A stretch of 64,000 nt of DNA, taken from positions 42,882-106,881 of the forward strand of contig SFEP01000005.1 in the NCBI GenBank assembly GCA_004557185.1, given 5' to 3'. Position numbers and translations under genes: made by a program. Below are positions 1 to 8,323 of this stretch, piece by piece. Position 1 is the first letter of the stretch. The number at the start of each line of letters is the position of its first letter. The stretch comes from Bacteroidales bacterium. Its GTDB lineage: Bacteria > Bacteroidota > Bacteroidia > Bacteroidales > Bacteroidaceae. Under the pieces are notes generated by a model that saw only the letters and a program-made list of their open reading frames with translations, was not told the DNA's origin and made no database searches.

Positions 1-2545
1 CGCCGTCCACATTGGCGAAGCACATTTCAAGCAAACAGGTGATGAGACCGCCTGCCGACACGTCGTGGCCGGCCAGCAGCAGGCCCTCGTTGACGAGCGA
101 CTGCACGGCGTTGAAGGCCTGGCGGAAGTAGGCGGCATCGCGCACGGTGGGCACGTCGCTGCCCACGTGGCCCAGGCTCTGGGCAAAGGCCGAACCGCCA
201 AGGCGCAGGGCGTCGGAGGAGAAGTCGATGTGGTAGAAGGCGGAGCGGGCCTTGAGGTGCATCACGGGGCGCACCACGCGGCGCACGTCGCTCACCTCGC
301 CGCCGGCGCTGACGATGACGGTGCCCGGCGAAATGATTTTCTGCCCGTTGGGATATTGCTGCGAAAGGGAGAGCGAGTCCTTGCCCGTGGGCACGTTGAC
401 CTTGATGGCACGGCAGAAGTCGCTCAGGGCCTGCACGCCGCGGTAGAGGCGGGCGTCTTCACCCTTTTGCGAACGGCAGGGCCACATCCAGTTGGCTGAG
501 AGCGACACGCTGTCAAGGCCCTCGGCCAGGGGTGCCCACACGAGGTTGGTGAGCGACTCGGCCACCGAGAGCACGGAGCCTGCGGCGGGGTCGGCCAGGC
601 CGGCCTGCGGGGCGTGGCCTATGGCGGTGGCTATGCCGGAGCGGCCGCGGTAGTCGAGGGCCACCACGCCACAGTCGGCCAAGGGGAGCTGAAGCTCGCC
701 CTGACACTGCTGGTTGGCCACTTTACCCGTGACGGAGCGGTCGACCTTGTTGGTGAGCCAGTCTTTGCAAGCCACGGCTTCGAGCTGCAGCACGCGGCTG
801 ATGTAGTCGTCGAGCTGACGGAGGTCGTAGCTTACGTTGCTGTAGGTGCGCTCCACGGTTTCGTCGGTCATCACCGTTTTGGGTGAGTGGCCGAACATCT
901 GCGCCACGTCGAGGTCGAAGGGGCGCTTGCCGTCGGCCTGCTCGAAGGAGAAGTGGGCATCGCCCGTGGTTTCGCCCACCACGTAGAGCGGGGCACGCTC
1001 TCGCTCGGCAATGCGGCGCACGTGGTCGAGGTGTTCCTCCTGTATGAGCAAGCCCATGCGCTCCTGGCTCTCGTTGGCTATGATTTCCTTGGCGCTAAGG
1101 GTGGGGTCGCCCACGGGGAGCGACTGCATATCTATTTTACCACCACACTCCTCTACAAGTTCGGAGAGGCAGTTGACGTGGCCTGCCGAACCGTGGTCGT
1201 GGATGGAGACGACGGGGTTGACGTCCTCCTCGCAGAGGGCGCGGATGAGGTTGTTGGCACGCTTCTGCATTTCGGGGTTGGCACGCTGCACGGCGTTGAG
1301 CTCGATGCCCGAGGAGTAGCGCCCCGTGTCGACCGAGCTGACGGAGCCGCCGCCCAGACCGATGCGATAGTTGTCGCCACCGACGACCACGACCTTGTTG
1401 CCCTTGACGGGTGTGCCCTTGAGGCAGTCGCGGCGCGTGCCGTAGCCCACACCGCCGGCCAGCATGATGACCTTGTCGTAGCCATACTGCTCGCCGTTTT
1501 CCTGATGCTCGAAGGTGAGCACCGAACCGGCCACGAGGGGTTGGCCGAACTTGTTGCCGAAGTCGGAAGCGCCGTTCGAGGCTTTGATGAGTATCTGCTC
1601 GGGCGTTTGGTAGAGCCACTGGCGCACGGGGAGAATGTCCTCCCACTCACGGCCTCCGTCGAGGCGCGGATAGGCTGTCATGTAGACCGCCGTGCCGGCA
1701 ATGGGCCACGAACCGACGCCGCCGCCCATACGGTCGCGTATTTCGCCGCCAGTTCCTGTGGAGGCACCGTTGAAGGGCTCGACGGTGGTGGGAAAGTTGT
1801 GCGTTTCGGCCTTGATGGAGATGACGCTCTCGATGTCCTTCACCTGGAAGTAGTCGGAGGTGGCGTGGTCGGCGGGGGCGAACTGCTCCACCACGGGGCC
1901 TTGGGCAAAGGCTACGTTGTCCTTGTAGGCCGATATGATCTTGTGGGGATTCTCCTGCGTGGTCTTCTTGATCATGGCGAAGAGCGAGGAGGGCATCTCC
2001 TTACCGTCGATGATGAAGGTGCCGCCGAAGATTTTGTGACGGCAGTGCTCGGAGTTGATTTGGGCAAAGCCGAACACCTCGGAGTCGGTGAGTTTGCGGC
2101 CCAACTGGCCCTCAACCTTGTGCAGGTATTCAATTTCGGCGGGCGAGAGGGCGAGGCCTTCTTGCTCGTTGTAGGTGTCGAGGTCGTCGATGTACTCGAT
2201 GGGGGCTGGCTGGATGTGCACGGTGAAGAGTTCTTGGTCGAGCCCGTCGTACATGCGCTGCAGCATGGGGTCGTGCTCGGCGTCGGCCGAGGCCACGGGG
2301 AAGTACTCCTCAATACGCGAAATGCCGCGGAGATTCATGTTCTGGGTAATCTCAACGGCATTGGTGCTCCAAGGCGTAATCATTTCACGACGCGGACCGA
2401 CATACCAGCCCTGCAAAGCCGTGCCAGCCTCGGGCGTTGCATCGCCGTAGAGCCAGCAGAGTTCTTTTACTTCGTCAGCCGTGAGCTCATGGTCGGTTTG
2501 TGTGGCGATGATGCTCTGCTGAGGAGTTCTGAAAAACAAAATCAT
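1..2545 (-). CDS. purL: Phosphoribosylformylglycinamidine synthase (PurL), C-terminus off the window
   Basis: Large FGAM synthase of de novo purine synthesis, which converts FGAR, glutamine and ATP to FGAM in the cytoplasm. About 848 codons are visible. The family is about 1,230 residues in Bacteroidetes, so the C-terminal part, including the glutaminase domain, lies beyond position 1. The start ATG at 2545 gives MILFFRTPQQS. Diagnostic stretches are NSEHCRHKIFGG near residue 170, GASTGTGGEIRDR near 260, AGGVGYGTRRD near 350 and a second synthetase half containing NVPTGKDSLSLSQ. A TAnnTTTG box at 2715-2722 predicts a leader of about 160 nt. The long plus-strand reading frame across 887-2728 is only its antisense shadow. 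Identification is very secure. Confidence 0.97.
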   Translation of the reverse strand, partial: MILFFRTPQQSIIATQTDHELTADEVKELCWLYGDATPEAGTALQGWYVGPRREMITPWSTNAVEITQNMNLRGISRIEEYFPVASADAEHDPMLQRMYDGLDQELFTVHIQPAPIEYIDDLDTYNEQEGLALSPAEIEYLHKVEGQLGRKLTDSEVFGFAQINSEHCRHKIFGGTFIIDGKEMPSSLFAMIKKTTQENPHKIISAYKDNVAFAQGPVVEQFAPADHATSDYFQVKDIESVISIKAETHNFPTTVEPFNGASTGTGGEIRDRMGGGVGSWPIAGTAVYMTAYPRLDGGREWEDILPVRQWLYQTPEQILIKASNGASDFGNKFGQPLVAGSVLTFEHQENGEQYGYDKVIMLAGGVGYGTRRDCLKGTPVKGNKVVVVGGDNYRIGLGGGSVSSVDTGRYSSGIELNAVQRANPEMQKRANNLIRALCEEDVNPVVSIHDHGSAGHVNCLSELVEECGGKIDMQSLPVGDPTLSAKEIIANESQERMGLLIQEEHLDHVRRIAERERAPLYVVGETTGDAHFSFEQADGKRPFDLDVAQMFGHSPKTVMTDETVERTYSNVSYDLRQLDDYISRVLQLEAVACKDWLTNKVDRSVTGKVANQQCQGELQLPLADCGVVALDYRGRSGIATAIGHAPQAGLADPAAGSVLSVAESLTNLVWAPLAEGLDSVSLSANWMWPCRSQKGEDARLYRGVQALSDFCRAIKVNVPTGKDSLSLSQQYPNGQKIISPGTVIVSAGGEVSDVRRVVRPVMHLKARSAFYHIDFSSDALRLGGSAFAQSLGHVGSDVPTVRDAAYFRQAFNAVQSLVNEGLLLAGHDVSAGGLITCLLEMCFANVDG

Positions 2546-2714
2546 AGGGAAGGGGTGTGTTCTATAAATTATTTTTTCGTGTCAGAAAATCGGGATGCCT
2601 CACTCCCTTCACAGCACTGGCGGCGGGCGGGCCGGCTTGGCAGGCGCACAGGGCAGGGCGAGGCGGAACGACGGGCGGCGCGGGCGTTTTCGGCACGGGC
2701 TCGCCAGATGCCTG

Positions 2715-2722
2715 CAAAAATA
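2715..2722 (-). promoter_or_regulatory. Bacteroidetes -7 box for purL
   Basis: On the minus strand this reads TATTTTTG followed by C, a full match to the -7 consensus TAnnTTTG. A TTG lies 20 nt upstream as a -33 element. The implied leader to the ATG at 2545 is about 160 nt and contains no riboswitch that I recognise. Confidence 0.7.
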
Positions 2723-2799
2723 CCATAATTGTGTGAAAAGCCCAAGAAGTAAGCGCGTTTAATTGCACGCTCAAGCGGCGACTTGCCGCCTGCACAACG

Positions 2800-2839
2800 A
2801 CGGGCTGAAAACGCAGCAGGTGCTACATTTTCAGCCCGT
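2800..2839 (-). terminator. Stem-loop after the cold-shock/TPR gene
   Basis: A perfect 12-bp inverted repeat, ACGGGCTGAAAA / TTTTCAGCCCGT, with a 16-nt loop. It begins 44 nt beyond the stop codon of the minus-strand gene at 2883. The stem itself carries the A/T tract, so it could act as a terminator or an mRNA end. The rest of the gap 2546-2882 shows only the purL leader and promoter. Confidence 0.55.
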
Positions 2840-2882
2840 GGTGAAAAGGGAACGGAGCGTGCCAGCGGCGGGGCGCCGCGGC

Positions 2883-4355
2883 TTACCAGGTGACGCTCAG
2901 GGTGCTGCCCTCGCTTTGGTCGGCGGCAGGCTCGGCTGCGGCTGACTCTGCTGCACTGTCGGTGGCAGCGGGCGCAGCGGTTACGAGCAGCTCGGGGTGC
3001 TCGATGATGTAACGCAACTTGCGCAGCTGGGCGTGGTGAGGCACGAGGGCCAGACCCTTGTCGGCGACGGCGAGGGCCTCCTCGGTGCGGCCAAGCTTGT
3101 TGAGCGCAATGCCTTTCTGCCAGAGGAAGAAGGTGTACTTCGACGTGCTCTGCGTGATGACGGGATCGGACAGGATGTCGTCGACCACGGCGAGGAAGTC
3201 GTCGTAACGCTGCAGCGGCAGGTAGAAGTTGAGTGCGAGGAACTGCTTGGTGGTGAGCGTGTCGGCCAGCAGCGAACGGCGTTCTTCGAGGAAGCGGAGG
3301 GCTTTGTCGCGCAGCTCTTCGCGGAGCGTTTCGTCATCGGTCTGCTTGAACTTCGACACGTAGAGGGTGAGGAGGTCCTTCACGCAGCTCTCGGGCTTCT
3401 CGCCGGCCTCCAGGGCCTTGATGTAGAATTCCTCGGCGTGCTCCACGTCCTTGGCCAGATAGTAGCGCTTGGCCTGGGTGTAAAGTATGCTGGGAGCTCC
3501 TATGCTCTGCCCGCTGGCTTCCATCTGCTGGGCGGGCATGTCGGCCTCTATTTCCTCGGCCAGTTCCTTTGCCTCGGCGTGGTCGGGACACACCTCGAGA
3601 ATGTGGTCGACGAGGCCCTTGGCCAGACTGTAATATTTCTCACCATACAAATCCTCGGCCATGCCCAGCAGGGTGCTCACGGGGTGCGGCAGATGCACGC
3701 AGAGCGCCACAAGACCTTGGGCGTTGGTGGTTTCGGTGTAGACGACCTTGGCTCCGCGACGCAGGTTTTCATACAGGCGGTTGTCGGCCACTTGCTGAAT
3801 GTGGAAGTAGAGGTCGTTTTCGCTACGGAAATCGCGAATGAAGCCGTAGCGCTTGTCGGGATTATAATAGGAAATGCGACCCTTGGCCGGCACGTAGGGC
3901 TGGCTGGTGCGCTGGGCGCTGTAGTCGGAGTAGTAACCCTCGTCCACAAACTCGGTGGTGTTGTCGCGCTCACGCTTGGCCGCATTCGACTTGAAGTAGT
4001 TGCGCTTGCTCAGTTTGGGGTCGATGCGTCGTAACTGCTCGGCCGACAACTGTCCCACCACCTTGTAGGGCACGGCCTCGGGCTCGGCGGCAACGGTGGC
4101 GTCAGGGAGCACGCCCGTGGAGGACACCACTGAGGCTGCGGCGGCAGGGAGCACAGGCGTAACGAACGGACTGTCCTTCTCGCCCGTGAAACTGCGCACG
4201 TCGGCAGCGCCGATGCCACAGATTTTACCATCTTCCTGACGCAACACAATGATGGATGGGTTGATAAACTCGATTTTCCCGGAGAAAGTTCCCACTGAAG
4301 TCTTGATTTCAATGGCATCGCCAATCTGATAATTGGCTTGAATGAATGATAGCAT
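2883..4355 (-). CDS. Small-barrel + cold-shock domain + TPR protein of unknown role
   Basis: A 490-residue protein with no signal peptide. Residues 1-57 (QIGDAIEIKTSVGTFSG ... GKICGIGAADVRSF) look like a small beta-barrel of the Sm/KOW kind. Residues about 155-215 (KGRISYYNPDKRYGFIRDF) match a cold-shock/OB fold with the RNP1-like KRYGFI core. About 230-460 is helical and TPR-like (AKRYYLAKDVEHAEEFYIKALEAGEKPES; KGIALNKLGRTEEALAVADKGLALVP). The tail is acidic and alanine-rich. Nucleic-acid binding plus a protein-interaction scaffold is inferred; no function is known to me. It is probably monocistronic, with a promoter at 4446-4453 and a stem-loop downstream. Confidence 0.85.
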   Translation of the reverse strand: MLSFIQANYQIGDAIEIKTSVGTFSGKIEFINPSIIVLRQEDGKICGIGAADVRSFTGEKDSPFVTPVLPAAAASVVSSTGVLPDATVAAEPEAVPYKVVGQLSAEQLRRIDPKLSKRNYFKSNAAKRERDNTTEFVDEGYYSDYSAQRTSQPYVPAKGRISYYNPDKRYGFIRDFRSENDLYFHIQQVADNRLYENLRRGAKVVYTETTNAQGLVALCVHLPHPVSTLLGMAEDLYGEKYYSLAKGLVDHILEVCPDHAEAKELAEEIEADMPAQQMEASGQSIGAPSILYTQAKRYYLAKDVEHAEEFYIKALEAGEKPESCVKDLLTLYVSKFKQTDDETLREELRDKALRFLEERRSLLADTLTTKQFLALNFYLPLQRYDDFLAVVDDILSDPVITQSTSKYTFFLWQKGIALNKLGRTEEALAVADKGLALVPHHAQLRKLRYIIEHPELLVTAAPAATDSAAESAAAEPAADQSEGSTLSVTW

Positions 4356-4445
4356 AGTTTAGTTATAAACTTGGGGCACTACTCTTGGTTGCAGAATAGA
4401 TTTTGCACCCGTACAATTAAAAATAAGGTTTTTACTTTCTGTGTG

Positions 4446-4453
4446 CAAAAATA
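4446..4453 (-). promoter_or_regulatory. -7 box for the cold-shock/TPR gene
   Basis: The minus strand reads TATTTTTG then C, a perfect TAnnTTTG. It lies about 90 nt upstream of the ATG at 4355, within AT-rich DNA that contrasts with the surrounding GC-rich genes. Confidence 0.7.
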
Positions 4454-4608
4454 AACGGTTTGTTTGATTTATGTATGTGGAACGCAGATTTCTCCCCTGT
4501 TATGGGCTAATATTTAAGATTATTTATAATTACGTTGCCGTCCCAAGCTCTTAGTTAACTCTGCACGGCGAGGTTTGCAGCATGCCTTCAGCAGGTCGCT
4601 GACGTCAA

Positions 4609-4678
4609 AAGCCATCCGCCACTTGCTGCCCCTGCGAAAGCGGCGTGCGCTCTGGGGCAAGCAAATGGCGGATGGCTT
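4609..4678. other. Long stem-loop in the cysD / cold-shock gene gap
   Basis: Arms AAGCCATCCGCCA (4609-4621) and TGGCGGATGGCTT (4666-4678) pair perfectly over 13 bp. Inside them TTGC/GCAA-type and GCCCC/GGGGC segments extend the pairing. It lies 50 nt beyond the cysD stop codon on the minus strand and could be its terminator, although no U-run follows on that strand. The rest of the gap 4356-4727 holds only the promoter at 4446. Confidence 0.5.
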
Positions 4679-4727
4679 GCAAGGCTTATCTATGCCCCCG
4701 CAGTGGGGCGGCGAGGATGCGGAAGGG

Positions 4728-5639
4728 TCAGAAGTAGCCTTCGCGCTTTTTCTGCTCCATCGAGGCGTCCTGGTCGAAGTCGATGACGCGTGTGGTGCGC
4801 TCGCTCTTGGTGGTGGTCATCATTTCCTCCACAATTTTCTCAATCGTATCGGCCTCGCTCTCCACGGCACCAGTGAGCGGCCAGCAGCCCAGGGTGCGGA
4901 AGCGTATCTTCTTCGTGGTGATGCGGTCGCGGTATTCGGCGGGCAGACGGTCGTCGTCGGGCATGATGAGCTGGCCATCGAGCTCGATGACGGGGCGTTC
5001 CTTGGCGAAGTAGAGGGGGACGATGGGTATGTTCTCCAAGCGGATGTACTGCCAGATGTCGAGCTCGGTCCAGTTGGAGAGGGGGAACACACGAATGCTC
5101 TCACCCTTGTGCACTCGGGCATTGTAGATGTCCCACAACTCAGGGCGCTGGTTCTTGGGGTCCCACTGGTGGAACTGGTCGCGGAAGGAGAAAATGCGCT
5201 CCTTGGCGCGGCTCTTCTCCTCGTCGCGGCGGGCGCCGCCAAAGGCTGCGTCGAACTTATGCTTGTCGAGGGCGGCGAGCAGCGCCTGCGTCTTCATGAG
5301 GTCGGTGTGCACCTTGGAGCCGTGGGTAAAGGGGCCCACGCCAGCTTTGAAAGCCTCTTCGTTGCTCTCCACAATCAGTTGCCAGCCATGCTCGCGGGCA
5401 TACCAGTCGCGGAACTGGAGCATCTCCTTGAACTTCCACTTGGAGTCGATGTGCATGAGGGGGAAGGGCGGACGGCCCGGGGCAAATGCCTTCTCGGCCA
5501 GGCGCACCATCACACTTGAATCCTTGCCAATGCTGTAGAGCATGACGGGGTTCTCAAATTCTGCGGCCACCTCGCGTATGATGTGTATGGACTCGGCTTC
5601 GAGTTCCTTCAAGTGGCTAAGGCTATAATTTTCAGTCAT
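4728..5639 (-). CDS. cysD: Sulfate adenylyltransferase subunit 2 (CysD), solitary
   Basis: Small, catalytic subunit of ATP sulfurylase, which makes APS from ATP and sulfate and normally partners the GTPase CysN. The 303 residues are full length. Visible features are the PP-loop YSIGKDSS (35-42), the family stretch FGGARRDEEKSRAKER and SNWTELDIWQYI. The start gives MTENYSLSHLKELEAES, as in homologues. A TAnnTTTG box lies 32-39 nt upstream. Neither cysN nor cysC is adjacent: the next gene downstream is the unrelated cold-shock/TPR gene after a 372-bp gap. Other sulfate-type genes (cysQ, SLC13 permease) lie at 38.9-41.3 kb. Confidence 0.96.
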   Translation of the reverse strand: MTENYSLSHLKELEAESIHIIREVAAEFENPVMLYSIGKDSSVMVRLAEKAFAPGRPPFPLMHIDSKWKFKEMLQFRDWYAREHGWQLIVESNEEAFKAGVGPFTHGSKVHTDLMKTQALLAALDKHKFDAAFGGARRDEEKSRAKERIFSFRDQFHQWDPKNQRPELWDIYNARVHKGESIRVFPLSNWTELDIWQYIRLENIPIVPLYFAKERPVIELDGQLIMPDDDRLPAEYRDRITTKKIRFRTLGCWPLTGAVESEADTIEKIVEEMMTTTKSERTTRVIDFDQDASMEQKKREGYF

Positions 5640-5670
5640 CTGAAAGGGTAGATAGATGTCGTTGTGTGTG

Positions 5671-5678
5671 CAAAATTA
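5671..5678 (-). promoter_or_regulatory. -7 box for cysD
   Basis: The minus strand reads TAATTTTG then C, matching TAnnTTTG, 32 nt upstream of the cysD ATG. Confidence 0.7.
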
Positions 5679-5838
5679 CGACAATGCCCACGTCTTGCCA
5701 AGTTTTTCCTGCCTATTTTGCTCGCAGCAGGGCTGGGTGGCGGCGCAAACGGCCGCTTTGCTCACAGCGCCAGGCAAATTGCGGCGCGGTGCCGCGGTTT
5801 CTGCCGAACGCCTTTCCGGGCCAAGATGCCGGCGGGGC

Positions 5839-5926
5839 GGTTGCACACGGCCATGGGCAACGTTGCACACGGCCATGGGCAACGTTGCACACGGCCACGG
5901 ACGACGTTGCACACGGCCGCGGACAA
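5839..5926. repeat. Tandem repeat, 4 x 22 bp, each unit palindromic
   Basis: Four head-to-tail units start at 5839, 5861, 5883 and 5905. The first two differ by one base; the last two diverge only in the right half. Each unit contains GTTGC ... GCAAC (or GAC/ACAAC variants) around GGCC. It sits in the 543-bp divergent gap between cysD and cvpA, about 190 bp upstream of the cvpA -7 box. The 22-nt period is not a codon multiple. I see no gene in this gap. Confidence 0.9.
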
Positions 5927-6118
5927 CCGACAACGCGTTTTTCAGCAACGGGAAGAAAGCACGCCCCCACGACTTCGCGCCTTGCACCTACGGCAAACGG
6001 GCTGCGGAGGGCGGCAAACGGCTGATGTGGGGCAACGGAAAGCGGACGAAGGACGGCAGCCCGCGGCAGACGCATATAAAAAACAAATGGGGGCTTCTTA
6101 TCTCACAAGTTTTTATAG

Positions 6119-6126
6119 TACCTTTG
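6119..6126 (+). promoter_or_regulatory. -7 box for cvpA-sufB
   Basis: TACCTTTG followed by C, a perfect TAnnTTTG, 57 nt upstream of the cvpA ATG. It rules out upstream in-frame starts for that gene. Confidence 0.75.
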
Positions 6127-6182
6127 CCGCGCATCATGCCGCGGGTCGCCTGTCTGCGCCGCGGCCTTATTCCGACACAATT

Positions 6183-6716
6183 ATGACAGACTTATTCATC
6201 ATCGTGCTGCTGCTATGGGCAGCCTTCAGCGGCTGGCGGGCCGGTTTCATCAAGGAAGTGATTTCCACCATCGGCTTTTTCGCCGGTTTGCTCGTAGCCG
6301 CCACGTGTTACCGCACGCTGGGCGAATACCTCACCGTAGACGGTAGCGAAACGAACATGTTTACCAGCATCCTTGCCTTTTTCCTGCTCTGGATTATCGT
6401 GCCCATTGCGCTCGGCATGGCAGCCAACTTGCTCACGGCGGCCATCAAGGGCATGTGCCTCGGGCTGCCCAACAGCCTGCTCGGCGCCTTGGTGGGCGTC
6501 ATCAAGTATGTGGTGCTCATCAGCTGCGTGCTCAACGTCATGGAGAGCCTGCACATCATGAACACCTCGAAGGCCGGCGAGTCGCATCTCTACGAACCCG
6601 TGAAAGGCATCGTGGGCTTTTTCCTTTCATCCGACTCCACCACCGTAGCTCCCGCTGCCGACGACGCCCTGCGCGCCGACACCGTGTGGGTGGACGTTTC
6701 TCAAAAACACGAATGA
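6183..6716 (+). CDS. CvpA family membrane protein
   Basis: A 177-residue inner-membrane protein of the CvpA (colicin V production) family. Four hydrophobic segments are visible, beginning MTDLFIIVLLLWAAFSGWRAG with the family's GWRAGFIKE turn, and ending in a short polar tail. The frame is open much further upstream, but the ATG at 6183 follows the -7 box at 6119 and gives the usual N-terminus. Three nucleotides separate it from sufB, so the two are co-transcribed. The exact function of CvpA is unresolved; envelope roles are reported in other bacteria. Confidence 0.9.
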   Translation: MTDLFIIVLLLWAAFSGWRAGFIKEVISTIGFFAGLLVAATCYRTLGEYLTVDGSETNMFTSILAFFLLWIIVPIALGMAANLLTAAIKGMCLGLPNSLLGALVGVIKYVVLISCVLNVMESLHIMNTSKAGESHLYEPVKGIVGFFLSSDSTTVAPAADDALRADTVWVDVSQKHE

Positions 6717-6719
6717 CTT

Positions 6720-8162
6720 ATGGCTGACAACGAACTGGCACGCTCCATTGCCGAGAAGCAGTATGAATACGGCTTCACCACCGACGTGCACACCGAAATC
6801 ATAGAACGCGGCCTCAACGAAGAGGTGGTGCGTCTCATCTCGGCCAAAAAGGGCGAACCCGAGTGGCTCCTGCAATTCCGCCTCAAGGCTTACCACCACT
6901 GGCTCACACTGCGGCAGCCCGACTGGGGACATGTGCATCTGCCCGAAATTGACTACCAGGCCATCTCCTACTACGCCGACCCCACCAAGAAGCAGAAGGA
7001 CGAGGGGAAAAAGGAAATTGACCCCGAACTGATGAAGACCTTCGACAAGCTCGGCATACCCCTCGAGGAACGCATGCAGCTGGCCGGCGTGGCGGTAGAC
7101 GCCGTGATGGACTCGGTGAGCGTGAAAACCACGTTCAAGGAGAAACTGCAGGAGAAGGGCGTCATTTTCAGCAGCATCAGCGAGGCCGTGCGCGAAAACC
7201 CCGAGCTGGTGCGCAAGTACCTTGGCACGGTGGTGCCCTACCGCGACAACTACTTCGCCGCACTCAACAGTGCCGTCTTCTCCGACGGCTCCTTTGTTTA
7301 CATACCCAAGGGCGTGCGCTGCCCCATGGAGCTGAGCACCTATTTCCGCATCAATGCCCGCAACACGGGACAGTTCGAACGCACCCTCATCGTGTGCGAC
7401 GACGGGGGCTACGTCAGCTACCTCGAAGGATGCACGGCTCCCATGCGCGACGAAAACCAACTGCACGCCGCCATTGTGGAGATTGTGGTGAATGAAGACG
7501 CTGAGGTGAAATACAGCACCGTGCAAAACTGGTATCCCGGCGACAGCCAAGGACGCGGCGGCGTGTACAACCTCGTGACCAAACGCGGACAACTGCGCGG
7601 ACGAAACGCCAAACTCTCGTGGACGCAGGTGGAAACGGGCTCAGCCATCACGTGGAAGTACCCCTCATGCGTTCTCATGGGCGACAACTCGCAGGCCGAG
7701 TTCTACTCCGTGGCCGTCACCAACAACTACCAAGAGGCCGACACAGGCACCAAAATGATTCACATTGGCCGCAACACGCGCAGCACCATCATCTCCAAGG
7801 GCATTTCGGCCGGCAAGAGCCAGAACGCTTACCGCGGGTTGGTAAAGGTGGGCTCCAAGGCCGAGGGGGCACGCAACTACTCCTCGTGCGACTCCCTGCT
7901 GCTGGGCAGCACCTGCGGCGCGCACACCTTCCCCTACATCGACGTGGCCAACGATAACGCCACCGTGGAGCACGAAGCCACCACTTCGAAAATTTCCGAG
8001 GAGCAGCTGCTCTACTGCAACCAGCGCGGCATTCCCACCGAGGACGCCGTGTCGCTCATCGTGGGAGGCTACGCCAAGGACGTCATCAACAAACTGCCCA
8101 TGGAGTTTGCCGTCGAGGCGCAGAAGCTCCTCAGCGTGTCGCTCGAGGGCAGCGTGGGCTGA
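6720..8162 (+). CDS. sufB: Fe-S cluster assembly scaffold SufB
   Basis: Cytosolic SufB subunit of the SUF iron-sulfur assembly machine, which normally works as SufBC2D. The 480 residues are full length. Recognisable stretches are LISAKKGEPEWLLQFRLKAY near the N-terminus, VRKYLGTVVPYRDNYFAALN, FVYIPKGVRCPMELSTYFRI, and the C-terminal beta-helix ending with SKISEEQLLYCNQRGI. It follows cvpA by 3 nt. In many Bacteroidales sufC, sufD and sufS follow directly, but here the next gene is formate-tetrahydrofolate ligase, 161 bp on. The partners must lie outside this window or be organised differently. Confidence 0.97.
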   Translation: MADNELARSIAEKQYEYGFTTDVHTEIIERGLNEEVVRLISAKKGEPEWLLQFRLKAYHHWLTLRQPDWGHVHLPEIDYQAISYYADPTKKQKDEGKKEIDPELMKTFDKLGIPLEERMQLAGVAVDAVMDSVSVKTTFKEKLQEKGVIFSSISEAVRENPELVRKYLGTVVPYRDNYFAALNSAVFSDGSFVYIPKGVRCPMELSTYFRINARNTGQFERTLIVCDDGGYVSYLEGCTAPMRDENQLHAAIVEIVVNEDAEVKYSTVQNWYPGDSQGRGGVYNLVTKRGQLRGRNAKLSWTQVETGSAITWKYPSCVLMGDNSQAEFYSVAVTNNYQEADTGTKMIHIGRNTRSTIISKGISAGKSQNAYRGLVKVGSKAEGARNYSSCDSLLLGSTCGAHTFPYIDVANDNATVEHEATTSKISEEQLLYCNQRGIPTEDAVSLIVGGYAKDVINKLPMEFAVEAQKLLSVSLEGSVG

Positions 8163-8171
8163 GCCGTCTCT

Positions 8172-8256
8172 CTATATATAAAGGAGTAGGCGCAAGCAGT
8201 TTTCTTCTGCGATACGGCGCAAATTCATCTTACCCTCCATATATAATAATAAGGAG
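8172..8256 (+). repeat. Two copies of a TATATATAA-AAGGAG intergenic motif
   Basis: The sufB-fhs gap contains CTATATATAAAGGAG (8172-8186) and CATATATAATAATAAGGAG (8238-8256), each followed by a short purine-rich stretch and GCGC/GACGC. Similar motifs lie in other gaps at 11760, 37963 and 44242. Neither copy is placed to act as a ribosome binding site for fhs, whose ATG is at 8324. Confidence 0.6.
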
Positions 8257-8323
8257 CAGACGCACGCCCACACATTTTCCACCCACTTTCCACAAACACT
8301 CTCTTACCGCATTTTTTTGATAT

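Noticed and set aside
2546..2714. Purine-type riboswitch in the purL leader
   Set aside because: The 160-nt leader has none of the conserved purine, PRPP or ppGpp aptamer features that I could recognise.
887..2728. 613-codon plus-strand open frame opposite purL
   Set aside because: The opposite strand encodes an unmistakable PurL; the frame is an antisense shadow caused by high GC at third positions.
5664..6182. 173-residue N-terminal extension of the CvpA-like protein
   Set aside because: It reads through the 22-bp tandem repeat and the promoter at 6119; the family N-terminus starts at 6183.
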